Below, piece by piece: positions 42,212-50,193 of a stretch of 64,000 nucleotides of DNA. The stretch's first letter is position 1. Each line of letters opens with the position of its first letter. Position numbers and translations under genes: made by a program. Origin of the DNA: DSXF01 sp964387495 (GTDB taxonomy: Bacteria > Chloroflexota > Anaerolineae > Anaerolineales > Villigracilaceae); the NCBI GenBank assembly GCA_964387495.1, contig CAYLXB010000011.1, forward strand, positions 1-64,000. The letters run 5' to 3'. The notes beneath the pieces are model-generated. The model ran no database searches and was not told where the DNA came from. It worked only from the letters and a program-made list of their open reading frames with translations.

Positions 42212-42607
42212 ATGCCTGGAGTGTTTGACCGGTTACAACGTCAAATCGAAGATAAACAGCAGGAGGGCGGCATTACTGCCCTGGACCTGGTTGATTTGTC
42301 GCCCCCGTTGCGAAAGATCATGCGGCTGATGCTGCGGCAATTACAAATGACATACATCCAACTTTGTGAGGCCATGAAGGCCATGCCAGAAAATGACCGG
42401 ATGCCTGCCGACGAACTCCGTCAGGCGCTGGACTTGTTGACAAAACAATTCTGGCTGATCCGGCTGGGGGAGGGCGAGCGGGCAACATACAAAGTCAACC
42501 TGCGGCGTAAAGCTGGCAGCACCCTGGCGCAGGGAATCTGGGCTTCGCTGGACGCGAAACTTAAAGATCCAGCCGAACCGCCTCAAGGAAGTGAACCGAC
42601 CTCCTGA
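42212..42607 (+). CDS. Winged-helix-like regulator (paralogue 2)
   Basis: A 131-residue protein homologous to the one at 33586. Shared features are the PLRKIMRLMLRQ helix, a helix-turn-helix-like segment (LRQALDLLTKQFWLIRLGEG), a beta-wing with TYKVNLRRK and a C-terminal IWASLDAKL helix. It has an insertion (AMPENDRMPADE) between the two helices. The ATG at 42212 has GAGG seven bases before it. It is last in the plus-strand operon, and its end overlaps the convergent cyclase gene by 25 bases. Confidence 0.65.
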   Translation: MPGVFDRLQRQIEDKQQEGGITALDLVDLSPPLRKIMRLMLRQLQMTYIQLCEAMKAMPENDRMPADELRQALDLLTKQFWLIRLGEGERATYKVNLRRKAGSTLAQGIWASLDAKLKDPAEPPQGSEPTS

Positions 42608-44166
42608 TCGTTGACTCCTTGCAATTCATAAATTGGGACAGCCGCGCTCTTGCCCTTCAGCGAAACCTCGCCCAATGATTGGCACTTGAAGTTCGAGGCA
42701 ATGGCTTCGTACACCCGGCCGCTGATCAGAATCTGATTGCTTTGGGCCCGATTCATCAGCCGTGCGGTGGTATTGACGGTATCACCCAATACGTTGAATT
42801 CACGGCGACCGCGTTTTTCACCAATTTCAGCCACAAAGGTGGGGCCAATCGAAATACCAATCTGACATGTCACAGAAGGCGGCTCACTACTACCGCCAAC
42901 CAAGGGTGGTCTCAGATTCATGATAATTTCACGGATCGCCAAGGCGGCTTCTGCAGCCCGCGCCGGGTCGTTGCTGTGCGCATTGGGAACCCCGAAATAG
43001 ATGACAATATCCGAGCCGGCCAGATGGTAGGTGATCTTCTTGAGTATGCCGCCGCGCGTTTCCACCGCCGCATTGATCATGGCAAAGGCACGCGCAAAGC
43101 TGTGGACCACCCTGACCTCTTCGCCTGGCAGGGCCTGGTCCAGCAGTTCGGGCAGGCCAAGAAAGTTGACAAACATGACCGTCGGCTCGGGGAAATCGGG
43201 CGGGATTTGCCGCCTGGCAGCGCTCTCAACCAGAAGACTTAACACCGGTTGGGGCAGGAAACTGGCCAGCGGCTCAATGGCCTTGAGGGATTCGTTGATC
43301 TCATTCATTAGTCCAGATACACTGCGCTCAAAGAGCACCGAACTGGAGGGGCGCCGGCGTTTGAGCGTGATTTCATATTCACCCAGCTGGTCATCCGAGA
43401 GATCGTCCACAACCAGTTTGTAACCCGGTTTGCCATCTTCGAAGCGGAATTGAGTTTTCACCCGTTCGTAGGCAGTGTCGGAAAGATTTACACGCCCGGC
43501 CTGTCCGGCGCTTTCAGAAAGTTTGGCTTTCTGGACCGCTGTTCCCAGAAGCACATGCTCCATCCGGCGCGGAGTGCCGATGTCTGCCATCAAGAAGCGA
43601 CCATAGTGAATGCCCACCCGCATTCCAAGATGGACCGGGCCCTGTGCTGTCTTGATCTCGGCGAACTGTGACATGGCACGCTGCATACGTAACCCTGCCC
43701 GTACGGCACGCACAATATCATTGCGCCGCTCATCTTCCTCGAAAAAAGCCAGGAGGGCATCGCCAGTGAATTCCAACAGGTCACCTTCCGATTTGTTGAC
43801 GATGTCAATCATCTCGGAAAAGTAAGCATTCAATACCTTGAGAAGTGATACTGCGCCTGCCTGGCCCTGGGCTGCGTTGGCTTCCATCAAACGGGTAAAG
43901 CCGGCCAGGTCTGTGAACATGAGCGAACCTTTTTGCTTTGTATAGCGTATGACCCCCGGCTTCGGCGGTCTCTCGAGGAGATACCTGCAGGTATAGTCAT
44001 ACAGGATGTGCTGGAGTGTACGCAGGTGCTGAAAGACCCTCTCCAGGGTTGTTGGCGAGGGGTCCAACCAAGCTGCAGCATACAGGTCCGCAGGCAGGAG
44101 GGGTCGAAGACGTGATTCGATTGATTCCAGTGGGGAGTTTGAAGGGAGCATGTAAAAATTATACAT
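42583..44166 (-). CDS. Tandem-domain class III adenylate cyclase
   Basis: A 527-residue soluble protein with two cyclase domains in one chain. Domain 1 (about 80-275) keeps the metal aspartates (MFTDLAGFTRL, EFTGDALLAFF) but has GTAVQKAKLSE where the transition-state Asn/Arg should be. Domain 2 (about 320-510) has lost the first metal aspartate (VMFVNFLGL) but keeps GDTVNTTARLM and the Lys/Asp pair (ILKKI, LGD) associated with adenine recognition. The two halves therefore complement each other to form one site, as in mammalian C1/C2 cyclases. The start is uncertain (44151, 44166 or 44217). Confidence 0.8.
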   Translation of the reverse strand: MYNFYMLPSNSPLESIESRLRPLLPADLYAAAWLDPSPTTLERVFQHLRTLQHILYDYTCRYLLERPPKPGVIRYTKQKGSLMFTDLAGFTRLMEANAAQGQAGAVSLLKVLNAYFSEMIDIVNKSEGDLLEFTGDALLAFFEEDERRNDIVRAVRAGLRMQRAMSQFAEIKTAQGPVHLGMRVGIHYGRFLMADIGTPRRMEHVLLGTAVQKAKLSESAGQAGRVNLSDTAYERVKTQFRFEDGKPGYKLVVDDLSDDQLGEYEITLKRRRPSSSVLFERSVSGLMNEINESLKAIEPLASFLPQPVLSLLVESAARRQIPPDFPEPTVMFVNFLGLPELLDQALPGEEVRVVHSFARAFAMINAAVETRGGILKKITYHLAGSDIVIYFGVPNAHSNDPARAAEAALAIREIIMNLRPPLVGGSSEPPSVTCQIGISIGPTFVAEIGEKRGRREFNVLGDTVNTTARLMNRAQSNQILISGRVYEAIASNFKCQSLGEVSLKGKSAAVPIYELQGVNDQEVGSLP

Positions 44167-44287
44167 GATTCCCGGACTCTGCTCAACAGGAGTCTCTGGT
44201 AACAGTGCATGGGTCAAATATTGCGGGTGAATTCAGAAGGGTGCTCGGGAACCGCTGGGTTGAGGGCGAATGCAGCGCGAGGGACTG

Positions 44288-46138
44288 TCATCCCTTTCTT
44301 TTCCTGCGTATCTCCGAGGCCTTATTCTGCAGGTTGCGGAAGTAATCTGTGTCCGTGATATCGTTCACCTGTTGCTGCCGTCCGGGTTCATCAATGACGA
44401 TACGTAATTTGTCGATCTCGGCGCGCAGGGCTTCTTCCCGGATGTAGCCAGTAAGCGCTGCTGAAGCCAACAATACCAGGGACTCAATCACATCGTCCAC
44501 TGTAAACGGAACAGCTTCTCCTGTTCCAGGGTTGCGGGCGTTGATCAGCTGCAGGACACCAATCACCTGCCCGTCTTCACCTTCCAGCGGGATGGTCATA
44601 AAAGATCTCGAGCGATAACCGGTGCGCTGGTCAAAAGCGCGTGTGCCGGAGAAATCAAAATCCCCTACATCATAGGCATCCTCCACGGTCACACGTTCTT
44701 TCGAAATGGCCGCATGGGTGGCAATATTTTGATGATTGGGACTACCATCTTTATTATTGAGGGGGATGCCCGGCAGCGTAACAGCCACGTTGGATGTGCC
44801 GCCCATCGCCAGGCCCAGGGATGTGTTGCGTACGATCACGAATTTAAGTTCCTGGCCCTCGACCAGGTAAAGACTGCCGGCATCGGCGTTGGTGACCTGC
44901 TGGGCTTCGATCACAATTGTCTCCAGCAGACGGTTGAAATCGCGCTCTGCAGAGAGGCGGACACCGGCCGGAATGACCGTGCGGAGGAGGTTCAAGCGGC
45001 GGTCGCGCAGCAGCACCTCACGCGCCATCCGGTCAAAGACACGGCCAAGGTGCCCCACTTCATCCGTGCGGGTGGTCACATTGGTTAAAATCTCCGGACG
45101 ATATGTGCCGTCCTCCACTGCTGAAGCAGCGCGTGCCACCTGCTGAATGGGGCCGGTAACGCGACGGGAGAGGAAAATCGACATCAGCATACCAACAGCC
45201 AGCACAAAAACTGCCACCAGAGCAGCATTGCGGACCTGTTCCCGGACGACGGCTTGAAGTTTATCGGTGGGCAGGTAGACCATGACGGCACCGATGATCT
45301 GTTCACTATTCACATGGTAGACGGGTACAATCACCTTGAGCAGATTGTTCTCCAGATAATTGGATTGGCGGTTATAGCGGATTACCTCTTCCAGGTTTTG
45401 ACGGTCGAGCGGGGTCAGCCCTTCTGTGCTCACTCCCGGTACACTGCTGAAGACCAGTGTGTTCTGCTGGTTATCTGTGAACCGGATGGCGCTGACAGCC
45501 CCGGCATCGACTAGGCGGGCTACCAGGCGATCAAGGCTGACACGCTGGCGCAATTCCTCGACAACCGCAACGTTATACCCCACCTGGACAATGCGCGGCT
45601 TATCCACGCCAGCCACCCCCACATACTTGAAAATATTGTTGTCCACCTCGCGCACGCGCGCTTCCTGGATGACCACTTGCTTTTCGCCTGTGAGCAGGGG
45701 GTAAAAAACGGAGGCCTGTGGTTGTTTCTGCGGATCAGGGCTGAAGGTGAAGTCGGTTTTGAGGTCATTGCGCAGGTAGGCATGACCGTTTTCATCGGTA
45801 ATCCAGAATTCACTGAGCGCCGTGCTGCGGGTAATCTCCACGAGACGATCATTGATCTGAACAGGGGAAAGGCCAGCCTGCTCGGCAACGTCCACGAAAT
45901 GGGCGGCGATGGTTGCCTCGATGACCATTTGCTGGCCGATGGCATTTTCCATTTCCTGGGGAAATTCACTGACAATCGAGACGGTGCTGGCCAGAAGGTG
46001 GGCGATGATGTATCCATCCGCTTTTTGCTGCGCCAGAAGGGAATTATAAGAGTTCCAGGTAAGGACTGAACCCAGAATCAGAACCGCTCCTGCCAGCAGG
46101 AGCGTTACCATGATCAAGGTACGTGCTCGAAAGGTCAT
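44288..46138 (-). CDS. Membrane sensor: Cache, HAMP, GAF and shared C-terminal tail
   Basis: A 616-residue protein starting at 46138 (GGAGG before the ATG). Two membrane helices flank a large extracellular Cache-like domain (residues 35-285; SEFWITDENGHAYLRNDL, VGVAGVDKPRIVQVGY). HAMP follows (RRVTGPIQQVARAASAVEDG, DEVGHLGRVFDRMA). A GAF domain at about 385-555 contains NADAGSLYLVEG, SFMTIPLEGEDGQVIGVLQ and LINARNPGTG. The final 50 residues hold the shared tail with TDYF at 597-600. It lacks kinase, cyclase and methylation modules. The MinD-like gene upstream and the cyclase downstream are on the same strand. Confidence 0.85.
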   Translation of the reverse strand: MTFRARTLIMVTLLLAGAVLILGSVLTWNSYNSLLAQQKADGYIIAHLLASTVSIVSEFPQEMENAIGQQMVIEATIAAHFVDVAEQAGLSPVQINDRLVEITRSTALSEFWITDENGHAYLRNDLKTDFTFSPDPQKQPQASVFYPLLTGEKQVVIQEARVREVDNNIFKYVGVAGVDKPRIVQVGYNVAVVEELRQRVSLDRLVARLVDAGAVSAIRFTDNQQNTLVFSSVPGVSTEGLTPLDRQNLEEVIRYNRQSNYLENNLLKVIVPVYHVNSEQIIGAVMVYLPTDKLQAVVREQVRNAALVAVFVLAVGMLMSIFLSRRVTGPIQQVARAASAVEDGTYRPEILTNVTTRTDEVGHLGRVFDRMAREVLLRDRRLNLLRTVIPAGVRLSAERDFNRLLETIVIEAQQVTNADAGSLYLVEGQELKFVIVRNTSLGLAMGGTSNVAVTLPGIPLNNKDGSPNHQNIATHAAISKERVTVEDAYDVGDFDFSGTRAFDQRTGYRSRSFMTIPLEGEDGQVIGVLQLINARNPGTGEAVPFTVDDVIESLVLLASAALTGYIREEALRAEIDKLRIVIDEPGRQQQVNDITDTDYFRNLQNKASEIRRKRKG

Positions 46139-46211
46139 GCCAACCTCCGAGTGGGTGGGAGAAGGTGGATTGAAATTGAATATGACTTCCCCGGCAGGCG
46201 CAGGTGACAGA

Positions 46212-46967
46212 TCAAGCGGCAAGCCGGTCAGCCAGACGTTTGTATTCGGCGGTCACGGGATGATTCGGGTATTTGAGCGAGAAGATGCGCTCACTGGCCA
46301 GGATCATCAATTCATCCGAATGTGGAAAGGCTGCAACAACTTCACAGGAGAAGTTTTTCCCGATGTGAGCCTTGATATCCTCAGCTTTGAACTTCTTGGG
46401 GAATTTATTAACTACCAGCAAAAGTTCGGGGACGCCGAGCCGGCGGGCTACTTCCAGGGTTACACTGGTACCAAGATAGTCCTGCTGGTCGGGACGCAGA
46501 AGCAGCAACAAAATATCCGAAAAAGCAATCGAGAAGAGTGTTTCTTCGTTCAGTCCAGGATGTGTATCGATCAGCAATATATCCAGTTCCAACTTGTCAA
46601 TCAGATGCAACAGGCCGTCATTGAGTAAATTGGTATCGTATCCCTCCCGCAGGATACGGGTGATTTCGCCGGGCTTGATGCTGGAAGGAATCAGATATAC
46701 CCGGCCAGGGACGGGTGCACCCAACCCTGGGGTGACATCCTGGGCAGCCTGTTCGAGACTGCACTGCCCCCACAAGTAGTGGTTAAGAGAGTATTCGAGT
46801 TTGGATTGATTCAGGCCAAATAATACATGGATGCCCGGGGAGAGGATATCCGTGTCTACAACGCCCACACGCCTGCCCTGCAAGGCGAATATCCCTGCCA
46901 GGTTGGCAGTCGTGTTCGACTTGCCTGTTCCCCCGCGAAAAGAATGTAATGAGATGATTTTGGCCAT
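46212..46967 (-). CDS. MinD/ParA-like ATPase (paralogue D)
   Basis: A 251-residue ATPase beginning MAKIISLHSFRGGTGKSN, with AAGGAT before the ATG. The P-loop is SFRGGTGKSNTTAN with Arg in place of the signature lysine. Switch I is VVDTDILSPGIHVLFGLN and switch II is ILLIDTHPGLNEETLFS, then LLRPDQQDYLGTSVTLEVAR. It is first in the operon with the Cache-HAMP-GAF sensor and the tandem cyclase. The 46968-47064 gap separates it from divergent nadD. Confidence 0.85.
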   Translation of the reverse strand: MAKIISLHSFRGGTGKSNTTANLAGIFALQGRRVGVVDTDILSPGIHVLFGLNQSKLEYSLNHYLWGQCSLEQAAQDVTPGLGAPVPGRVYLIPSSIKPGEITRILREGYDTNLLNDGLLHLIDKLELDILLIDTHPGLNEETLFSIAFSDILLLLLRPDQQDYLGTSVTLEVARRLGVPELLLVVNKFPKKFKAEDIKAHIGKNFSCEVVAAFPHSDELMILASERIFSLKYPNHPVTAEYKRLADRLAA

Positions 46968-47064
46968 AGGCGCATCCTTGACTGCGAAGAAAAGCTCTTC
47001 TTTTCGCGTTTATCTTATCATAACCCGGCGGGATTGACCATTGGTTTCGGTTATACTTGCCTGC

Positions 47065-47670
47065 ATGCCTCACCTGCGTCTTGGTCTCTTTGGCGGTACC
47101 TTTGATCCGCCCCACCTTGGCCACCTGACGCTTGCTTGTGCTGCCTATCAGCAGTTACAACTCGATCAGGTCATGTGGATCCTGACCGGAATCCAGCCGC
47201 TTAAGATCGGGCAGCGAATCACACCTGCTGAGGAGCGCCTGTCCATGCTGGCACTGGTCTTGGGAGATGATCCGCGTTTTTCCCTTTCGCGTATCGAAGT
47301 GGATCGCCCAGGGCCGCATTACAGCGTGGACACGGTGCACCTACTGGCAGAACAAAACTCAGAAGCTGACCTGGTCTTTCTTATGGGCGGCGATTCGCTG
47401 CGTGACCTGCCAGCCTGGCGATCCCCGGTCGAGCTTGTTGCAGCCTGCGCCGAGATCGGTGTAATGCGCCGCCCGGATGATGACTTTGACCTGCCTGCTC
47501 TGGAGGAGAAAATTCCGGGGTTGACGGCAAAAGTCCGCTTTATGGATGTACCCATGCTGGATATTTCAGCCAGTGAAATCCGCAGGCGGATTGCTGCCGG
47601 CTTGGATGTGCGTGACCGTCTTCACCCTGAGGTCCATACCTACATTCAAAAACATGGCTTATATCAATGA
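47065..47670 (+). CDS. nadD: Nicotinate-nucleotide adenylyltransferase
   Basis: A 201-residue enzyme joining ATP and nicotinate mononucleotide to give deamido-NAD in NAD biosynthesis. The HIGH-type motif is in GLFGGTFDPPHLGHLTLA (residues 6-23), GGDSLRDLPAW follows, and the C-terminal ISASEIRRRIAAG is the phosphate-binding end of the site. The ATG at 47065 lies seven bases after TATACT, so the message probably lacks a leader; a TTG at 47041 is upstream of that box. The MFS gene overlaps its stop by four bases. Confidence 0.92.
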   Translation: MPHLRLGLFGGTFDPPHLGHLTLACAAYQQLQLDQVMWILTGIQPLKIGQRITPAEERLSMLALVLGDDPRFSLSRIEVDRPGPHYSVDTVHLLAEQNSEADLVFLMGGDSLRDLPAWRSPVELVAACAEIGVMRRPDDDFDLPALEEKIPGLTAKVRFMDVPMLDISASEIRRRIAAGLDVRDRLHPEVHTYIQKHGLYQ

Positions 47671-48872
47671 CCCTACTACTCGATAATCTCTTTTCCTCTG
47701 TTGCTTTGGGCCATCTGATCGTCGATATGCTCAACGGGCAGCGGCTCGTCCTGCTGACGTATCTGGCTATCAAGATGGGTATGGACAATACCACACTTGG
47801 CACGATTGCAACGATCTATGTCTGGACAGCCTCCGCCTCCCAACCGGCCTTCGGCTGGCTGGTAGACCGCTTCGGCCAGCGGCGGGTGGCTGCATTGGGG
47901 ATTTTATGGCAAGCGGTGCTCTTCAGCCTGGCAATGCTCCTGCCGGGGAATTGGGCGCTGGCAGCTTTGATCGTATCCAGCCTGGGCTCGGCTGCATTTC
48001 ATCCGGCCGGGGCGACGCAGGCCACGTTGTCCGGCCGCTCCCGCCTGGCCGGACGTGAAACGACGGCGGCTTCCATGTTCTTTTTCTTCGGGCAGTTCGG
48101 TTATTTCTTAGGGCCAATGCTGGGAGGAGCACTGCTACAACGCTTCGAACTTCCCGGACTGCTGGCACTGGCAGCCGTGGCCGTTCCGCTGGGGCTGAAT
48201 GTTGGCTGGCAGATGCGGGGCGTGCCTGAGCCCCGGCGTGTGCGGGGGGCGGCGGACCAATCCAAACTGAAACTCCAAGTGAGCGGCAGGTTCCTGGTGA
48301 CCCTGGCGCTGGTAGCGGGCCTGCAGGCGGCTGTCCAGCAGAACATGATCACTTTCTTTCCCAAGTATGTGGCGGATATGAACCTGAGCGCCGGTGTTTA
48401 TGGTTCCCTGGCCGGGTTGTTTGTGGGCGGCTCGGCAGTTGGCGGTGTGATTGGCGGCTGGCTGGCTGATCGTTACGGGAGACGTCCGGTGACTTTTGCG
48501 GCCATGCTCCTGGCAGGGATTCCAATTGTCGTCATTTCGTTGATCGGGTGGACACCTTGGTTATATGCGGTTGTGCCCCTGGCGGGCGGGTTATCTGGAG
48601 CGGTGCACAGCATCCTGGTGGTGAGCGCCCAACGGGCTTTTCCGACTGGCATGGGTTTTGTCTCCGGACTGACGCTGGGTTTCATCTTTTCTGCGGGCGC
48701 GCTGGGCACGCTGCTGTGCGGTCCTCTGGCAGACGCGAGGGGATTCCCGTTCATGTTCCAGGTAACTGCCGGGCTGGCGCTGAGTGCTGCTCTTTTTACG
48801 CTGCTCTGGCCGCGGGAGCGGGTGCAAAGCCAAACTGAACCGCAACTGGTGCGAGAATCAGCAAAGAACTGA
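47667..48872 (+). CDS. MFS transporter, fosmidomycin-resistance-like
   Basis: A 401-residue major facilitator protein with 12 predicted helices. The loop 2-3 motif is GWLVDRFGQRRVAALG and the matching GGWLADRYGRRPVTFAAM lies in the second half. It resembles Fsr-type exporters: GSAAFHPAGATQATLSG is characteristic of that branch. Proton-driven export of a small molecule is likely; the substrate is unknown. Translation is probably coupled to nadD through ATGA overlap. A strong terminator follows. Confidence 0.85.
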   Translation: MTLLLDNLFSSVALGHLIVDMLNGQRLVLLTYLAIKMGMDNTTLGTIATIYVWTASASQPAFGWLVDRFGQRRVAALGILWQAVLFSLAMLLPGNWALAALIVSSLGSAAFHPAGATQATLSGRSRLAGRETTAASMFFFFGQFGYFLGPMLGGALLQRFELPGLLALAAVAVPLGLNVGWQMRGVPEPRRVRGAADQSKLKLQVSGRFLVTLALVAGLQAAVQQNMITFFPKYVADMNLSAGVYGSLAGLFVGGSAVGGVIGGWLADRYGRRPVTFAAMLLAGIPIVVISLIGWTPWLYAVVPLAGGLSGAVHSILVVSAQRAFPTGMGFVSGLTLGFIFSAGALGTLLCGPLADARGFPFMFQVTAGLALSAALFTLLWPRERVQSQTEPQLVRESAKN

Positions 48873-48889
48873 CGCGGCTACCTGTCGAA

Positions 48890-48929
48890 TCAAAGAGGAG
48901 GCCTCTTATGGCCTCCTCTTTGATTTTTT
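48890..48929 (+). terminator. Terminator after the nadD-MFS operon
   Basis: A perfect 14-base stem, TCAAAGAGGAGGCC (48890-48903) and GGCCTCCTCTTTGA (48910-48923), followed by six T. It lies between convergent genes. Confidence 0.9.
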
Positions 48930-48940
48930 CGTTCTGGTGT

Positions 48941-50053
48941 TTACGCGTCCAAGTGATAAGTGTGATAGGGGTTGTAACAAGGATTGCCCCAGGCCACGTG
49001 CATTTCGCGTGTGGTCAGATCGGCTACCAGGGCGGTGATGGTCTTCTCCCTGTCGAGGGGGTCGGTCACGTCCACGGCGTGGTTGCAGATCGAATTCGAG
49101 AAGTTGACGTGGTCTTTCTGGACAGACTGCAGACTTTTGATGGTATGCTGAGAAGTCTGCCGAATCAAACGCCAGGCCCGGAAGTAGCGCACGCGAGTTG
49201 AAATCATTTCCTCAGGCTCGTTCTCGATCTCAGCCAAATTGGGGGATAGATAGTGGTTGGTGTGCACCGCGTAGCCATCTTCGGCATAGATGATGGAAAA
49301 GCGCCGGGCGGAAACCTCCACACTGTAAATCTCGCCGCTCTCGTGGACGATCAAGTGATTGTAACCAGCCGCCCGGTGGGGGACCAGGGTGCTGCGGATG
49401 GCCTCTCCCGGTGATTTGGCGGCGAGCACAGCGCGTGAAACGATCAGACGCGGAATGCCAATGCGTGAGTCGGTTGGGTAGACCGAGTCGATGAATTGGC
49501 CAATGCCATAGGCATTGATGCCCACGTTGGGCAGGAGGCCGCCGTAGTTCATGGCTAGAAATGGCGGTTCATCATCCGGTGAGACATGCACCATATAGGC
49601 GTCATCTTCATCTTCAGGAACCCAGTCTTCATTGTGGGCTGCCAGCACGTGCCCGTCGGCGGTGCGCTGGTCATTGACTGCCATGCTGGTGCAGCGCGAG
49701 AGGTGGAGGGCATCTGTGGTGACCGCCTCCATGGCGTTAAGAACAGCCAGGTCTTCAAAGGGGACGCCGGCGCCTTCGGAAATGCCGATGACCTCATCGA
49801 CATATTGCGGGTAACGTTCCTGTGCAAAGGGGATGTATTTACGTGCCTGGATCTGGGCACCGTCCCAAGTCAGTTCCAGCTGTTCGTAGGCATCTGCGAG
49901 CAACTGGCGGGCGTTTTCTACGCTGTGCCGCACCTGTTTCTTGCAGGCTTCGCCAATCTGGCGGCCAATTTCGCGGTGGGAGCCTTTGACGCGGATAATC
50001 GGTAATGGATTGGGATGCAGGGGTGCCTTGGGAATATCTATCAGGCTGTTCAT
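48941..50053 (-). CDS. C45-family Ntn-hydrolase (acyl-CoA:6-APA acyltransferase-like)
   Basis: A 370-residue protein. The family N-terminal part is RVKGSHREIGRQIGEACKKQ. The catalytic cysteine lies in SRCTSMAVNDQRTADGHV (about residue 126), where a precursor would be cleaved to expose Cys as N-terminal nucleophile, and AAHNEDW supplies the conserved Asn/Asp. In fungi C45 members make penicillins; bacterial members have mostly unknown amide substrates. The start follows GAGGAGGTGACC. It is monocistronic, and no beta-lactam genes are nearby. Confidence 0.85.
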   Translation of the reverse strand: MNSLIDIPKAPLHPNPLPIIRVKGSHREIGRQIGEACKKQVRHSVENARQLLADAYEQLELTWDGAQIQARKYIPFAQERYPQYVDEVIGISEGAGVPFEDLAVLNAMEAVTTDALHLSRCTSMAVNDQRTADGHVLAAHNEDWVPEDEDDAYMVHVSPDDEPPFLAMNYGGLLPNVGINAYGIGQFIDSVYPTDSRIGIPRLIVSRAVLAAKSPGEAIRSTLVPHRAAGYNHLIVHESGEIYSVEVSARRFSIIYAEDGYAVHTNHYLSPNLAEIENEPEEMISTRVRYFRAWRLIRQTSQHTIKSLQSVQKDHVNFSNSICNHAVDVTDPLDREKTITALVADLTTREMHVAWGNPCYNPYHTYHLDA

Positions 50054-50152
50054 GGTCACCTCCTCATAAGTTGTCATGGGTAGCCATAAAATTCAACCCC
50101 AGCGGAAGGAAACCGGGATTGCCGAATTATATCACGGGCTCCAAAGACAAAA

Positions 50153-50177
50153 ACTCCCTGCCTTGGAGACAGGGAGT
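50153..50177 (-). terminator. Terminator of the sigma/anti-sigma/bactofilin-like operon
   Basis: ACTCCCTG (50153-50160) and CAGGGAGT (50170-50177). On the minus strand the stem is followed by TTTTTG. It lies 16 bases after the bactofilin-like gene. Confidence 0.8.
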
Positions 50178-50193
50178 GAGGCTCTCGAATGGT

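Noticed and set aside
32801..46967. MinD-like genes as a cell-division site selection system
   Set aside because: No minC, minE, or division genes are nearby, and four divergent paralogues sit with sensors. A signalling role is more consistent with the context.
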